The notes below the pieces were generated by a model. It saw only the letters and a list, made by a program, of their open reading frames with translations. It made no database searches and had not been told where the DNA came from. A stretch of 64,000 nt of DNA, from contig NZ_LAVL01000004.1 of NCBI RefSeq assembly GCF_001083785.1, positions 62,001 through 126,000 of the forward strand, given 5' to 3'. Origin of the DNA: Nonomuraea sp. SBT364 (GTDB lineage: Bacteria; Actinomycetota; Actinomycetes; Streptosporangiales; Streptosporangiaceae). The stretch's first letter is position 1. Each line of letters begins with the position of its first letter. This document shows positions 51,129 through 60,312 of the stretch, piece by piece. The position numbers and the translations under genes were made by a program.

Positions 51129-54100
51129 ATGGCACACCATCGACCCCTGCAGTTACGAACTGTCTCTGTGGTCATCGCCCTGGCGACAGGCATCGCGACC
51201 GCGATCATCCCATCCCAGGTAGCCGTGGCAGCCGAATCTCCGATGTCGGGTTCCGTACAGAAGGAGACGATCGTGCCGGCTCGGTACGCCGAGTCGGCGA
51301 AGGTCAACGCCACGGCGGTGAAATCGTGGCGGGCTCCCGCGCCGGTATGGCCGGCGAAGGGCACCGCCGAACTCGAGGTCCCCGCCGCGGGGGCAAGGTC
51401 CGACGGCAAGCGTGGCGCCCGTGCCGGTGACCTGCCGGTCTGGGTGGATTCGGCCGGTGACGGGGCGACGGCGGCAGGCGGCCCTGCCAAGGTCCGGGTT
51501 GAGTCGCTCGGCACGGTCGAGACGTCCGCGGCGAAGGGGCTGGCGTTACGGGTGACGCGCGCCGACGGCGTGGCGGCTGCCGCGCCGGCCCGGGTAACCG
51601 TCGACTACGGGGCGTTCCGGCACGCCTATGGCGGTGACTGGGCGTCGCGGTTACGGGTGTGGAGCCTGCCGGAGTGCGCGCTCCGCACTCCGGAGGAGGC
51701 CGCCTGCCAGGGGACCATGGTGGCGTCGGTCAACGACGTCGGTGCGGGCACCGTGTCGGCGCAGGTCACGCTCGCCGGAGTGGAGGCGCAGGCGTCCGGG
51801 GGGTCGTTGCTGGCGGTCGCGGCCGAGCCGTCCGGTCCGGCCGGCGACTACACGGCCACGTCGCTGTCGCCGTCGTCGACCTGGACCGCCGGAAGCAACA
51901 GCGGCGGCTTCACGTGGTCGTATCCGATGCGGGTGCCGCCGGGGCTGAGCGGGCCGGAGCCGGCGCTCTCGCTGGAGTACTCGTCGTCCGGCGTCGACGG
52001 GCAGACGGTCGCCGTCAACAGCCAGCCGTCCTGGATCGGCGAGGGGTTCGACTGGCATCCGGGATTCATCGAGCGGCGGTACATCGGCTGCGCGCAGGAC
52101 ATGGCTGCCAAGAACAACCAACCGGCCAACAACACGGTCAAGACCGGGGACATGTGCTGGGCAACCGAGAACGCGATGCTGTCGCTGCCGGGACACGCCG
52201 GTGAGCTGCTCAAGGACGGCTCCGACGGCGACCGGTGGCATCTGCGCGGCGACGACGGCACGCGGGTCGAGCGCAAGACCGGCGGGGCGAACGGGGACGC
52301 CGACGGCGAGTGGTGGCTGGTCACCACGACCGACGGAACCCAGTACTGGTTCGGCGGCCGGTCCGGGTCGCAGTCGACCCTGACGATGCCGGTGTTCGGC
52401 AACCATGGCGGGGAGCCCTGCTATCAGGCGTCGTTCGCCGCCTCCTCCTGCACCCAGGCCTACCGCTGGCAGCTGGACCATGTGGTGGACACGCACGGCA
52501 ACACGATGCGGGTCTCGTATACCAAGGAGACGAACCGCTACGGGCGCAACCTCAAGCCGGCGGACGCGGTGGAGTACGACCGGGCCGGCTATCCGCAGAG
52601 CATCGAGTACGGTACGCGCGGTACCACGGACGTGGCACCGATGCGGGTGACGTTCGGCCTGGCGGACCGGTGCCTGGCGGCCTGCACGGTCGACAAGAAC
52701 TGGCCGGACGTGCCGATGGACCTGAAGTGCACGGCGTCCCCGTGCGGGTACACGCAGGCATCGCCGTCGTTCTGGATGACCAAGCGCCTGGCTTCGGTCA
52801 CCTCCCAGGTGTGGGACGCTGCTGCGGGCGCGTACGCCGACGCGGAGTCCTGGACGCTGACCCACGCCTTCCCCCCTGTGGAGGACCTGGGCACGCCGGC
52901 GATGTGGCTGGAGAAGATCGGGCACAAGGGTCAGGCCGGTCCGGAAGCCGACGTGATCCTGCCGGAGATCAGGTTCGTCCCCACGCTGCTGTCCAACCGG
53001 GTCGACACCCGCGACGACCAGTACCCGGCGATGAACCGGAACCGGATCAAGACGATCGCCACCGAGACAGGTGGCCTGATAGACGTGAACTACGCCGACT
53101 ACGACTGCGCGGCCGGGGCGCGGGAGCCCGACAGGAACAAGCTGTACGACAACCCGCTGCGGTGTTACCCGGTGCGCTGGACTCCGCAGGGTGCCACGGC
53201 GCCGATCAACGACTACTTCCACAAGCACGTGGTGAAGTCCGTCGTCACGACCGAGTCCGGTACGGAGCTGACGGCGTCGTCGCCGAAGGTGATCACCAGC
53301 TACACCTACAACGGAGCCCCGGCGTGGCACTACACCGATGACAACGGGATGATCAAGCCGGAGTACAAGACCTGGTCGGTGTGGCGTGGCTACAGCTCGG
53401 TGACCACCACTGTCGGCGAGGGCAGCGAGCAGATGCGCACCGAGAAGCGGTACTTCCGCGGCATGCACGGTGACACGCTGCCAGATCTGAACGGCGACGC
53501 GCAGCTCGACAAGCGGGAGGCGTACCTGCCGGCGGTCACCGCGAACGGTGTCGGGGCGGCCGCCGACGAGGACACCTTCGCCGGCAGGGTGCGGGAGTCC
53601 ATCGTCTACGACGGCGAGGCCGAGGTGTCGGCCACGGTGAGCGAGTACGCCCAGTCCGCGCCGACGGCGTCGCGCACCATCGGCGGCACCACCGTGCACG
53701 CGCGTTTCGTGCACGAGTCGGCCACCCACTCGCGTACCACCCGTGACGGGGCGCGCGCTCCGCGCACCACCACGGCGAGCACGCAGGTGGACGGCTACGG
53801 CATGCCCATCCGCGTGGACGACCGAGGCGACACGGACGTCACCGGGGACGAGAAGTGCAAGCTGACCGAGTACGCGCGCAACACCGGCACGTGGCTCGTG
53901 GACAGGGTCTCCCGCGTCCAGACGTTCGCCACTGACTGTGCCACCGCGGCCGCCGCCGTCGAGGCCGGCACCCTTCGCGAGGACCAGGTCATCGCCGAGG
54001 AGCGCACCTCCTACGACCACCAGGCGTGGCGGGGCGCCCCCGGCAAGGGCGACGTGACGAAGGTGGAGACCATCGCCGAGTTCAAGAGCGGCGCGCCGAG

Positions 54101-57100
54101 CTTCGTGACGGAGAGCCAGTCGTCCTACGACCAGTACGGCCGCGTCGTCGAGGCCACGGACGTGCGGGGCGGCAAGACCACCACCGACTACAGCCCGGAG
54201 ACCGGCGGGCCGGCGACCCGCGTCACCGTCACAGGGCCGTTGAACTGGACCACGGTCACGGAGCGGGACCCGGTGTGGGCCCAGCCGATCACCATCACCG
54301 ACCCCAACGGGCGGGTCACCGACCTGGCCTACGACAGCCTGAACCGGCTCACCGCCGTCTGGCGTCCCGGCTGGGGCAAGGCCACCTACCGGGACACGCC
54401 CAGCGTGCGCTTCTCCTACCGCATCGGCGAGAACGCCGCCAACGTGGTGACCACCCAGACGCTCACCCCGACGGGCGGCGGCTATGTCAGCAGCCACACG
54501 GTCTACGACGGGCTGATGCGCGAGCGGCAGACCCAGGCGCCCGACGCCGCCGGAGGCGCGGGAGCGGTGGTCACCGACATTTTGTACGACTCGGCCGGCC
54601 GGGAGGCCAGGAGGAACAACGCCTATCTCGCGTCGGTCGCGCCCAGGCCCGAACTGATCAAACCTGCGGAGATCACCACACTCATCCCGTCGGTGGAGGT
54701 CACCCAGTACGACGGAGCCGGGCGGGTGACGGCTGAGATCCTCAAGCGGGACATGCCGGCGGGCAGCCCCGGAGGCACGGAGATGTGGCGCACCGGGCAC
54801 GGCTACGGCGGCGACCGCGAGGACCTCACCCCGCCACGGGGCGGCATCGTCACCTCCACCGTGACCGACGCCGCCGGCCGGCCGAAGCACCTGCGCCAGT
54901 ATCAGGCGGGCAAGGCGGCGGGCGCGGCCGACGGCTTCGACCAGACCGCCTACACCTACAACGCCAAGGGACAGCTGATCGGGCTGGTCGACGCCGAGGG
55001 CAACAGGTGGCAGTACGGCTACGACATCCGGGGCAACCGCACGCGGACCACCGACCCCGACACCGGCACCGCCCTGACCGTTCACAACGCGGCGGGCGAC
55101 CTGGTCTCCAGGACCGACAGCAGGGGCGAGACCACCGCCTACACCTACGACCTGCTGGGCCGCCCGGCCACGGTGCGCGACGGCAGCACCACCGGTGCCG
55201 TCCGGATGGAGCGGACCTACGACACCCTGGCCAACGGCGTGTCCGTCAAGGGGCACCCGGTGAGGTCAACCCGCTACGTCGGCGTCGACGCGTACACCAA
55301 GCAGATCAACGGCTACACCATCGACTACAAGCCCACGGAGGTGACCCACAAGATCCCCGCATCGGAGACCGGCCTGGCCGGTGACTACACGTACAAGATG
55401 ACCTACAACCCCGACGGGTCGGCCAAGACGCTGCGCCTGCCCGCGGTCGGCGACGTGGGCCAGGAGGAGCTGAGGTTCGGATACACCGCCCTGGGCAAGC
55501 CGACGACGGTCTCCACGACGCTGGGCGGCACCCTCGTGACGGCCACCGGCTACACCAGCTTCGCCGAACTGGGCAAGATCGAGCTGAAGAACGCCGCCGG
55601 CCAGGCCGTCCACATGGTGCGTACGTACGAGGAGGGCACCCGGCGGCTGGAACAGATCGCGACCACCCGGCAGACGGCGCCGACCGGTGTGAGCGACCTG
55701 CGCTTCGCCTACGACGACGACGGCAACGTCGCCGAGCTCTCGGACGAGATCTCCGGCGACCGGCAGTGCTTCACCACCGACTACCTCAAGCGGGTCGAGG
55801 AAGCGTGGACGCCCTCCACCGGCGACTGCACGACGGCGCCCGCCGCGAACGGGCTGGGCGGGCCGGCCAAGTACTGGCACACCTACGAGCACGACGCCGT
55901 CGGCAACCGCGTCAGGACGGTCCAGCACGCCACCTCCGCCGGTGACCGCACCACCACGTACACCGTGCCCAGTGGCCACAAGCTCGCCGGCACCTCCACG
56001 GTGGACGGGACCGGGACCAAGACGGGGTCGTACGCCTACGACGCCTCGGGCAACGTGATCTCCCGGCCCACCGGCACCGCCGGGGAGCAAATTCTCACCT
56101 GGGACCCGGAGGGCAAGCTCGCGCGGAGCGTCGACGCGAGCGGCATCACCTCATACGTCTACGACGCCGAAGGGGAGCGGTTGATCCGAAGGGACCCGAC
56201 CGGCAAGACGCTGTACCTGCCCGAGCAGGAGTTGCGCTACACCACCGCCACCGGGACCAAGGCGGGGGCGCGGTACTACACGCACGCGGGCCGGCTGGTC
56301 GCGACCCGGGCCGCGGGAAAGCTGCACTGGGTGAGCACCGACCAGCACGGCACCCCGAGAGCCAGCGTCGCCGCGTCGACCGGCCAGGCGGTGGCCCGGC
56401 GGCTGGACACTCCCTACGGTGAGACCCGTGGCGTCACCGGCACCTGGCCCACCACTCTGGACAAGGGCTTCGTCGGAGGAACCAAGGACAACACCGGGCT
56501 GACCCATCTCGGCGCCCGCGAGTACGATCCGGCGCTCGGCCGGTTCGCCTCTGCCGACCCGCTGCTGAACCCCGGCGACACCCAGCAGATCAACGGCTAC
56601 AACTACGCCAACAACAACCCGGTCACCCTCGCCGACCCCGAGGGGCTCATGCCGGGGCCGATGTGTCCTGACGGCGAATGTTCCAAGCCGAACAGTCCGA
56701 ACGCGCCTCCCAAACGCGCCTCCAACCCCGCGACGAGCTACAACCCGCCGGTCGTATGGCAGCCGGTCAAGGTCAGGCCGAACGGGTGGCGATGCGCCGA
56801 CGGCGCGCGGACCTGCGCTCCGGCGAAGGGCAGCGCGAAGGGCGACCTGCGGCCTCTCACCTTCAGCAGCGACCCGCAGCGCGCGGCCGCGCTGACGGAT
56901 GCCCTGGCCGCCGCCGGCGCGAAACTGGGCATGCCGCTCGACGAAGTCCTCAAATGGCTCGACGAGAACAATGGTTCGATCTCGATCTGCGCGGAACAGA
57001 GCGGTGGTGTGATCTACGGCTGGAACCATTTCGCCTGCACGAACATGGATGAGTACGGCTACACCTTCAGCGGCAGCAAGCGAAGGGGCTGGGTCGCCGG

Positions 57101-57386
57101 TGCGGAGATCACCGGAGCGGCCGTCGGCGTCTACCTGAACACCGATGCCAAGGCGAACCAGGTCCACACGGGAAGGGTGCGGGCCTTCTACAAGGGCTGG
57201 TCGCTGCATCTGGGCGGCTCCAGCGTCGGTGTCCTGGGAGTCGAGACGCTCGACGGCAAGCCCGCCGGGACGTCCTATGCCATCGGGCTCGGCTGGGGTT
57301 ACGGCATGAGCGCCGGTAGCTGGATGACGACCTTCGAGGACCCGGAGGCCACCTGGAACAGCGGATACAACTACTGGGGCCGATAG
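51129..57386 (+). CDS. RHS/YD-repeat surface protein with variable C-terminal domain
   Basis: A 2085-aa protein. ATG at 51129 with AAGGA 6 nt upstream; signal peptide to about 35 (VIALATGIATAIIPSQVAVA). The middle holds many YD/RHS repeats (DSLNRLTAVWRPGWGKATYR, YDASGNVISR, YDAEGERLIRRDPTGKTLYL) that form a cocoon-like beta shell. The RHS core ends with GLTHLGAREYDPALGRFASA and NNNPVTLADPEGL (residues about 1780-1839). A C-terminal domain of about 246 aa follows (GWRCADGARTCAPAK, SISICAEQSGGVIYGWNHFA, YAIGLGWGYGMSAGSWMTTF). I recognise no toxin family. No immunity-like gene lies downstream. Confidence 0.88.
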   Translation: MAHHRPLQLRTVSVVIALATGIATAIIPSQVAVAAESPMSGSVQKETIVPARYAESAKVNATAVKSWRAPAPVWPAKGTAELEVPAAGARSDGKRGARAGDLPVWVDSAGDGATAAGGPAKVRVESLGTVETSAAKGLALRVTRADGVAAAAPARVTVDYGAFRHAYGGDWASRLRVWSLPECALRTPEEAACQGTMVASVNDVGAGTVSAQVTLAGVEAQASGGSLLAVAAEPSGPAGDYTATSLSPSSTWTAGSNSGGFTWSYPMRVPPGLSGPEPALSLEYSSSGVDGQTVAVNSQPSWIGEGFDWHPGFIERRYIGCAQDMAAKNNQPANNTVKTGDMCWATENAMLSLPGHAGELLKDGSDGDRWHLRGDDGTRVERKTGGANGDADGEWWLVTTTDGTQYWFGGRSGSQSTLTMPVFGNHGGEPCYQASFAASSCTQAYRWQLDHVVDTHGNTMRVSYTKETNRYGRNLKPADAVEYDRAGYPQSIEYGTRGTTDVAPMRVTFGLADRCLAACTVDKNWPDVPMDLKCTASPCGYTQASPSFWMTKRLASVTSQVWDAAAGAYADAESWTLTHAFPPVEDLGTPAMWLEKIGHKGQAGPEADVILPEIRFVPTLLSNRVDTRDDQYPAMNRNRIKTIATETGGLIDVNYADYDCAAGAREPDRNKLYDNPLRCYPVRWTPQGATAPINDYFHKHVVKSVVTTESGTELTASSPKVITSYTYNGAPAWHYTDDNGMIKPEYKTWSVWRGYSSVTTTVGEGSEQMRTEKRYFRGMHGDTLPDLNGDAQLDKREAYLPAVTANGVGAAADEDTFAGRVRESIVYDGEAEVSATVSEYAQSAPTASRTIGGTTVHARFVHESATHSRTTRDGARAPRTTTASTQVDGYGMPIRVDDRGDTDVTGDEKCKLTEYARNTGTWLVDRVSRVQTFATDCATAAAAVEAGTLREDQVIAEERTSYDHQAWRGAPGKGDVTKVETIAEFKSGAPSFVTESQSSYDQYGRVVEATDVRGGKTTTDYSPETGGPATRVTVTGPLNWTTVTERDPVWAQPITITDPNGRVTDLAYDSLNRLTAVWRPGWGKATYRDTPSVRFSYRIGENAANVVTTQTLTPTGGGYVSSHTVYDGLMRERQTQAPDAAGGAGAVVTDILYDSAGREARRNNAYLASVAPRPELIKPAEITTLIPSVEVTQYDGAGRVTAEILKRDMPAGSPGGTEMWRTGHGYGGDREDLTPPRGGIVTSTVTDAAGRPKHLRQYQAGKAAGAADGFDQTAYTYNAKGQLIGLVDAEGNRWQYGYDIRGNRTRTTDPDTGTALTVHNAAGDLVSRTDSRGETTAYTYDLLGRPATVRDGSTTGAVRMERTYDTLANGVSVKGHPVRSTRYVGVDAYTKQINGYTIDYKPTEVTHKIPASETGLAGDYTYKMTYNPDGSAKTLRLPAVGDVGQEELRFGYTALGKPTTVSTTLGGTLVTATGYTSFAELGKIELKNAAGQAVHMVRTYEEGTRRLEQIATTRQTAPTGVSDLRFAYDDDGNVAELSDEISGDRQCFTTDYLKRVEEAWTPSTGDCTTAPAANGLGGPAKYWHTYEHDAVGNRVRTVQHATSAGDRTTTYTVPSGHKLAGTSTVDGTGTKTGSYAYDASGNVISRPTGTAGEQILTWDPEGKLARSVDASGITSYVYDAEGERLIRRDPTGKTLYLPEQELRYTTATGTKAGARYYTHAGRLVATRAAGKLHWVSTDQHGTPRASVAASTGQAVARRLDTPYGETRGVTGTWPTTLDKGFVGGTKDNTGLTHLGAREYDPALGRFASADPLLNPGDTQQINGYNYANNNPVTLADPEGLMPGPMCPDGECSKPNSPNAPPKRASNPATSYNPPVVWQPVKVRPNGWRCADGARTCAPAKGSAKGDLRPLTFSSDPQRAAALTDALAAAGAKLGMPLDEVLKWLDENNGSISICAEQSGGVIYGWNHFACTNMDEYGYTFSGSKRRGWVAGAEITGAAVGVYLNTDAKANQVHTGRVRAFYKGWSLHLGGSSVGVLGVETLDGKPAGTSYAIGLGWGYGMSAGSWMTTFEDPEATWNSGYNYWGR

Positions 57387-57396
57387 GCGAAGCGCT

Positions 57397-57424
57397 CAGG
57401 AGCGGGGCACCGTCCCCGCTCCTG
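57397..57424 (+). terminator. strong hairpin terminator after the RHS gene
   Basis: CAGGAGCGGGG (57397-57407), a 6-nt loop CACCGT, and the exact complement CCCCGCTCCTG (57414-57424) lie 10 bp past the RHS stop. A perfect 11-bp GC stem suitable for termination of the two-gene operon. Confidence 0.7.
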
Positions 57425-57599
57425 GCAGCCTCAGGCCGGGGCGTCTCGTCCGTTCCAGCGGCGGACGAGCGCCAAGCCATAGCCAGTGGCTATGGCCGCA
57501 GGTATTGGACGTCTCCGCGAAGCCGCTCCCACAATGCATGGCAGGGGGCGGCGGACAGCCACTCCTTCGGGGGCACCACAACTCTCAAGGGGCGATGAC

Positions 57600-58367
57600 A
57601 TGGGCAGCCTTATCGGCAGGACGGCATTGGTGACCGGGGCTTCGCGAGGCATCGGACGGTCGATCGCGTTGCGGCTCGCGGCCGATGGTGCGCTTGTCGC
57701 GGTGCACTACGGCACCGGCGAGGCCCAGGCGAAAGAGACGGTGACGGCGATTCAGGATGCCGGTGGGCAGGCGTTCGCGGTGCGTGCCGAGCTGGGCGTG
57801 GACGGCGACGTGGACACCTTGTTCGCCGAACTCGAAGCGGGTCTGGACGGGCGGTCACTGGACATCCTGGTGAACAACGCCGCGATCATCGATTACCGCG
57901 CCACCATCGACCAGGTCACCCAGGACCTCTATGACCGGATCTTCGCGATCAACGTGCGAGCGCCGCTGTTCATCACGCAGCGAGCTCTGCCGATGATGCG
58001 TGAAGGCGGGCGCATCATCAACATCTCCTCCGGTGTCACCTGGTTCGCGACCCCCGAGGTGGTGTACGCGATGACGAAGGGCGCGCTCAACGTGCTGGGC
58101 CGCTCGCTGGCGAACAGCCTGGGCCCGAGGGGCATCACGGTCAACACGGTGTCTCCGGGTATCACGGAGACGGACATGAACTCATGGCTGCGTGACAGTC
58201 CTCAGGCCGCTGAGCAGGTCGCCGGCATGATCGCGCTTCGCCGCCACGGGCAGCCGGCCGACATCGGGGATGCCGTGGCGTTCTTCGCCTCGGATGACGC
58301 CCGCTGGATCACCGGCCAGGTCCTGGAGGTCAACGGCGGGCTGTTCCTCGGGCCGGCGGTGCCTTGA
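57600..58367 (+). CDS. short-chain dehydrogenase/reductase (classical SDR)
   Basis: A 255-aa SDR, MGSLIGRTALVTGASRGIGR. NAD(P)-binding TGASRGIG, VNNAAIID, catalytic Ser in INISSGV and YAMTKG (Tyr/Lys). RRHGQPADIGDAVAFFASDD and ITGQVLEVNGGLFL complete the FabG-like C-terminus. The ATG at 57600 (AAGGGG upstream) is preferred; the longer frame starts within the upstream non-coding region. Monocistronic, between the RHS terminator and a 461-bp gap. Confidence 0.9.
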   Translation: MGSLIGRTALVTGASRGIGRSIALRLAADGALVAVHYGTGEAQAKETVTAIQDAGGQAFAVRAELGVDGDVDTLFAELEAGLDGRSLDILVNNAAIIDYRATIDQVTQDLYDRIFAINVRAPLFITQRALPMMREGGRIINISSGVTWFATPEVVYAMTKGALNVLGRSLANSLGPRGITVNTVSPGITETDMNSWLRDSPQAAEQVAGMIALRRHGQPADIGDAVAFFASDDARWITGQVLEVNGGLFLGPAVP

Positions 58368-58828
58368 GCTTGTCCTCAGCGCGCCGCACATCGAACCCCA
58401 CACGGTCAACTGCTGCGCTTCGGCGTATCCATGCGAAGCGGTGAGGAGGACGCAGGCGTCACGACCTGGGGGTCGTGGCTGTGGCCTTCGCCCCCGAGGA
58501 GAGGTTCGAACTCGCCGTGGAGCGGCCCGCCGGCGGGATCGAGCTGAGCATCGTCGAGCTCGACGGCGCGGCCATCGCGGCCGCTGCTCAGCAGGCGGTC
58601 GGTACTGGCCGGATTCCCCCACAGGCTCCTCGGCGCCGTCCTGGGGGTCTTCCCGGGAGGCTTCCGTGCTCGTGGTGGCGGCGCTCACCTCTGTTCCCGC
58701 CCACCTTGGCGGCCGCCGTCCCGTGACCGAGCCCCTTTGAGGCCGGCCGTCACGGAAGCCCGGTGATGCCGCAGATTCGTTGGAAGGCGGGCTCGGCCAC
58801 CGACCAGCGTCGTCGTCTGCCTGGAGGG
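58368..58828. other. 461-bp stretch; possible gene fragment
   Basis: A plus-strand frame 58475-58726 begins VAVAFAPEERFELAVERPAG and ELSIVELDGAAIAAAAQQAV, which looks protein-like for about 40 codons and then dissolves into low complexity. No match or ribosome site was seen. It may be the start of a decayed gene. Confidence 0.3.
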
Positions 58829-60274
58829 TCAGCCGATCTTGGGGGTGGCGCGCATGCCGACGTACACGCAGGCGGTGCCGTTGGACAGGGTGGAGAAGAC
58901 GACGGGCATGTAGTCCTCGCTGAAGGCCGCTCCCGCGCCGGAGGCGGCGAACACGGTCGGGGTCACCGGGGCGAGGGCCATGTCCAGGGGCGGCGACATG
59001 TCCTTCATGCCGTCGACGAACTCGTAGAGCATGCGCGGGCCGCCGTCCGCGCCCCGGCTGACCGTGATGACGACGCCTTCGCGCCGGTAGGTGCCCAGGA
59101 GCGGGTCGAGGTCGACGGCGGGCGGCTGGGCGGGCGGCCCGAACGGGGCGGGCATCGTGACCCCGGCCAGTTCGGCGAGCAGTTCGCGGAACAGGTCGGC
59201 GTACAGCAGGCGGGCGCTGCCGCCGTTGGTCATCAGGACCAGGGCGAGCCCGGCGTGCGGGACGACCCGCAGGTAGGCGTACTGGCCGATGGCGGCGCCG
59301 TCGTGGCCGTAGCCGGCGATGCCGTCCCAGTCGTAGAGGGTCCAGCCCAGGCCCCAGCCGTCGGCCGAGACGGTCCACTTGTCGGGCACGTCGGTCTCGC
59401 GGTGCTGCATGGCGGCCACGGACGCCGCGGACAGTACGCGGGTGCCGTCGGGGGCCAGGCCGCCGTCCAGGTGCAGACCGGCCACGCGCGCCATGTCACC
59501 GGCGGACACGATCACTCTGCCGTACGGCCCTGCGGAGCGCGGCATCAGGTCCCAGGCGGGCGCGGGGGCGGGGTCGATGCCCGGCTCGCCCAGGTGGCTC
59601 ATCGCGACGGGGAAGCGGAGCGCCTGCTCCGGCAGGGTGACGGAGCGCTCCAGCCCGAGCGGGGTGAACAGCAGGTCCTGGAGCGCCTGGTCCCAGGTCT
59701 TGCCGGTGAGCACCTCGATGAGGCGGCCGAGCACGACGTAGCCGAGGCTGCCGTAGGAGACGGCGGTGCCGGGCGGGCAGTCCAGCGGCACGTCCCTGGC
59801 GGCCTGGACGTACTTTTCGAGGCAGTCGTCGCCGCGGCCGCTGTCGTGCATGAAGTCGTTGGTCACGCCGCCGGTGTGCGACAGCAGCTGCCGCACCGTG
59901 ATCGTGGCGGTGGCCATCGGGTCGGGCGTGGCGAACTCCGGCAGCACGTTCGCGACCGGCGTGTCCAGCTCCAGCTTGCCCTCGTCGACCAGCTTCATCA
60001 CCAGAGTGGCGGTGTAGACCTTGGCGATCGACCCGGACAGGAAAACCGAGTCGGTCGTCACCGGCCACCCGATGCCCCGGTGCAGCACCCCGCTGGCAAG
60101 CTCGTACACCTGCCCGTTCACCAGTACTGCCAGCTGGGCGCCCGGGATGTGGTGCGCGGCGCGCAGCTCGTCCAGGCGGTCCTGCCAGCGGGCCAGGTCG
60201 AAGCGGCGGCCCTGCGAGTCGCGCAGACCCCAGTCGCCCTGCGCGGTCCAGTTCACTTTTGTGGTGGTCATCAA
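58829..60274 (-). CDS. serine hydrolase, beta-lactamase (PBP4*/class C) fold
   Basis: A 481-aa enzyme. The nucleophile is in FLSGSIAKVY (S82-x-x-K85), the second motif is AVSYGSLGYV (Tyr174), the third region is GYGHDGAAIGQ. A C-terminal domain of about 110 residues (LDPLLGTYRREGVVITVSR) is the beta-barrel tail of the D-aminopeptidase/PBP4*-type. No signal peptide. It follows the MFS gene by 38 bp in the same direction. It may hydrolyse or modify a compound exported by that transporter, an inference from context. Confidence 0.85.
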   Translation of the reverse strand: MMTTTKVNWTAQGDWGLRDSQGRRFDLARWQDRLDELRAAHHIPGAQLAVLVNGQVYELASGVLHRGIGWPVTTDSVFLSGSIAKVYTATLVMKLVDEGKLELDTPVANVLPEFATPDPMATATITVRQLLSHTGGVTNDFMHDSGRGDDCLEKYVQAARDVPLDCPPGTAVSYGSLGYVVLGRLIEVLTGKTWDQALQDLLFTPLGLERSVTLPEQALRFPVAMSHLGEPGIDPAPAPAWDLMPRSAGPYGRVIVSAGDMARVAGLHLDGGLAPDGTRVLSAASVAAMQHRETDVPDKWTVSADGWGLGWTLYDWDGIAGYGHDGAAIGQYAYLRVVPHAGLALVLMTNGGSARLLYADLFRELLAELAGVTMPAPFGPPAQPPAVDLDPLLGTYRREGVVITVSRGADGGPRMLYEFVDGMKDMSPPLDMALAPVTPTVFAASGAGAAFSEDYMPVVFSTLSNGTACVYVGMRATPKIG

Positions 60275-60312
60275 TGTCTCCTCAGTGATGTGTCGATGGC
60301 GGGAAGGGGAGG

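Noticed and set aside
51651..55256. Minus-strand open frame of 1201 codons inside the RHS gene
   Set aside because: It is antisense to the YD repeats; the composition is Val/Gly/Arg/His-rich with no motif, as expected from the high GC third positions of the real gene.
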